A stretch of 64,000 bases of DNA from Tectiglobus sp965224045 (lineage in GTDB: Bacteria > Pseudomonadota > Alphaproteobacteria > Rhizobiales > Hyphomicrobiaceae), in assembly GCA_965224045.1 (NCBI GenBank), contig CBDCYD010000014.1, positions 434,001 to 498,000 of the forward strand, written 5' to 3'. Numbering within the stretch: the stretch's first letter is position 1; the number at the start of each line of letters is the position of its first letter. Below, in pieces: positions 63,831-64,000 of the stretch. Both the position numbers and the translations under genes were made by a program. The notes beneath the pieces are model-generated. The model did no database searches, was not told where the DNA came from, and saw nothing but the letters and a program-made list of their open reading frames with translations.

Positions 63831-64000
63831 TCCGTTTCCTTTTCGGCAATCCGGTAGAGGTTCTTCAGGAGAGCCTCGAGACCGGCAGCGCCACCGCCGG
63901 TGTGAAGGTCGATACGGCCAACCTTTTCGACGAGCTTTTCCAGCGCTTCCAATTCCTTGAGGCGCAGGAGCAGCGGGTTGTCGTCCATCAGCCGCGCGGT
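63827..64000 (-). CDS. SPFH/band-7 (slipin-like) protein, C-terminal end (partial)
   Basis: The final 57 residues and the TGA stop (63827-63829 on the plus-strand numbering) are visible; the rest lies beyond the window. The sequence runs DNPLLLRLKELEALEKLVEK, then VGRIDLHTGGGAAGLEALLK, then NLYRIAEKETE. This matches the conserved C-terminal end of slipin-type SPFH membrane proteins (DNPLLLRLKELEALEKL). Such proteins form membrane scaffolds. The stop codon overlaps a hairpin terminator. The identity is inferred from the tail only. Confidence 0.7.
   Translation of the reverse strand, partial: TARLMDDNPLLLRLKELEALEKLVEKVGRIDLHTGGGAAGLEALLKNLYRIAEKETE

Overview
The window looks like a stretch of a high-GC alphaproteobacterial chromosome, most likely Hyphomicrobiales (Rhizobiales). 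The pointers are the gene order mdh ... sucC sucD sucA sucB ... lpdA, xerC next to priA followed by atpHAGDC with no F0 genes, the set CnoX-type thioredoxin / Lon-N protein / Trm112-like protein, an Aq-type aconitase, and a lysine/alanine-rich histone H1-like protein. I cannot name the genus. There is no prophage, CRISPR array, rRNA operon or insertion sequence. One tRNA gene, tRNA-Gly(GCC), is present.

Layout. 1-5316: tail of a renalase-like oxidoreductase, then the succinate dehydrogenase genes sdhC-sdhD-sdhA-(VOC protein)-(membrane-anchored unknown)-sdhB. 5317-7210: mostly non-coding, with a tandem repeat of about 137 bp, a minus-strand histone-like gene and an AT-rich stretch holding a long imperfect hairpin. 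7211-16525: small unknown protein, GNAT, the ZapE/AFG1 ATPase, a minus-strand proX-cnoX-lonN-trm112 operon, tRNA-Gly, an orphan ParA ATPase and an 832-residue acidic/TPR-like protein. 16848-30783: an accessory metabolic region with an IlvD/Edd sugar-acid dehydratase, SGNH hydrolase, FAH-family hydrolase, two GNATs, a minus-strand alpha/beta-hydrolase / luciferase-like monooxygenase pair, another alpha/beta hydrolase, an M20-type amidohydrolase, a potassium channel, a von Willebrand A protein, an APH-fold kinase and a GMC oxidoreductase. 30986-41809: TCA block mdh, RidA, sucC, a type II toxin-antitoxin pair, sucD, sucA, sucB, VOC protein, lpdA. 41849-50033: EamA transporter, TPR protein, SDR, xerC, glutathionyl-hydroquinone reductase, priA, an alpha/beta-hydrolase-OsmC fusion. 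50313-55726: atpH-A-G-D-(CxxC protein)-atpC. 55835-64000: DJ-1-like, PNPOx-like and aconitase genes on the minus strand; a small unknown, a 942-residue membrane coiled-coil protein and a methyltransferase on the plus strand; and the C-terminus of an SPFH protein.

How it works together. Most of the window is central energy metabolism: aconitase, 2-oxoglutarate dehydrogenase (SucA/SucB/Lpd), succinyl-CoA synthetase (SucCD), succinate dehydrogenase (SdhCDAB) and malate dehydrogenase form most of the TCA cycle, and AtpHAGDC is the F1 part of ATP synthase. The most striking feature is that these core operons are repeatedly interrupted by small extra genes: two between sdhA and sdhB, a toxin-antitoxin pair with its own apparent promoter between sucC and sucD, a VOC protein between sucB and lpdA, RidA between mdh and sucC, and a small CPFC protein between atpD and atpC. 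The least understood proteins are the 942-residue membrane/coiled-coil protein, the 832-residue acidic protein and the 214-residue protein inside the sdh cluster. Start sites were chosen from visible Shine-Dalgarno sequences and recalled family N-termini. No database search was possible.
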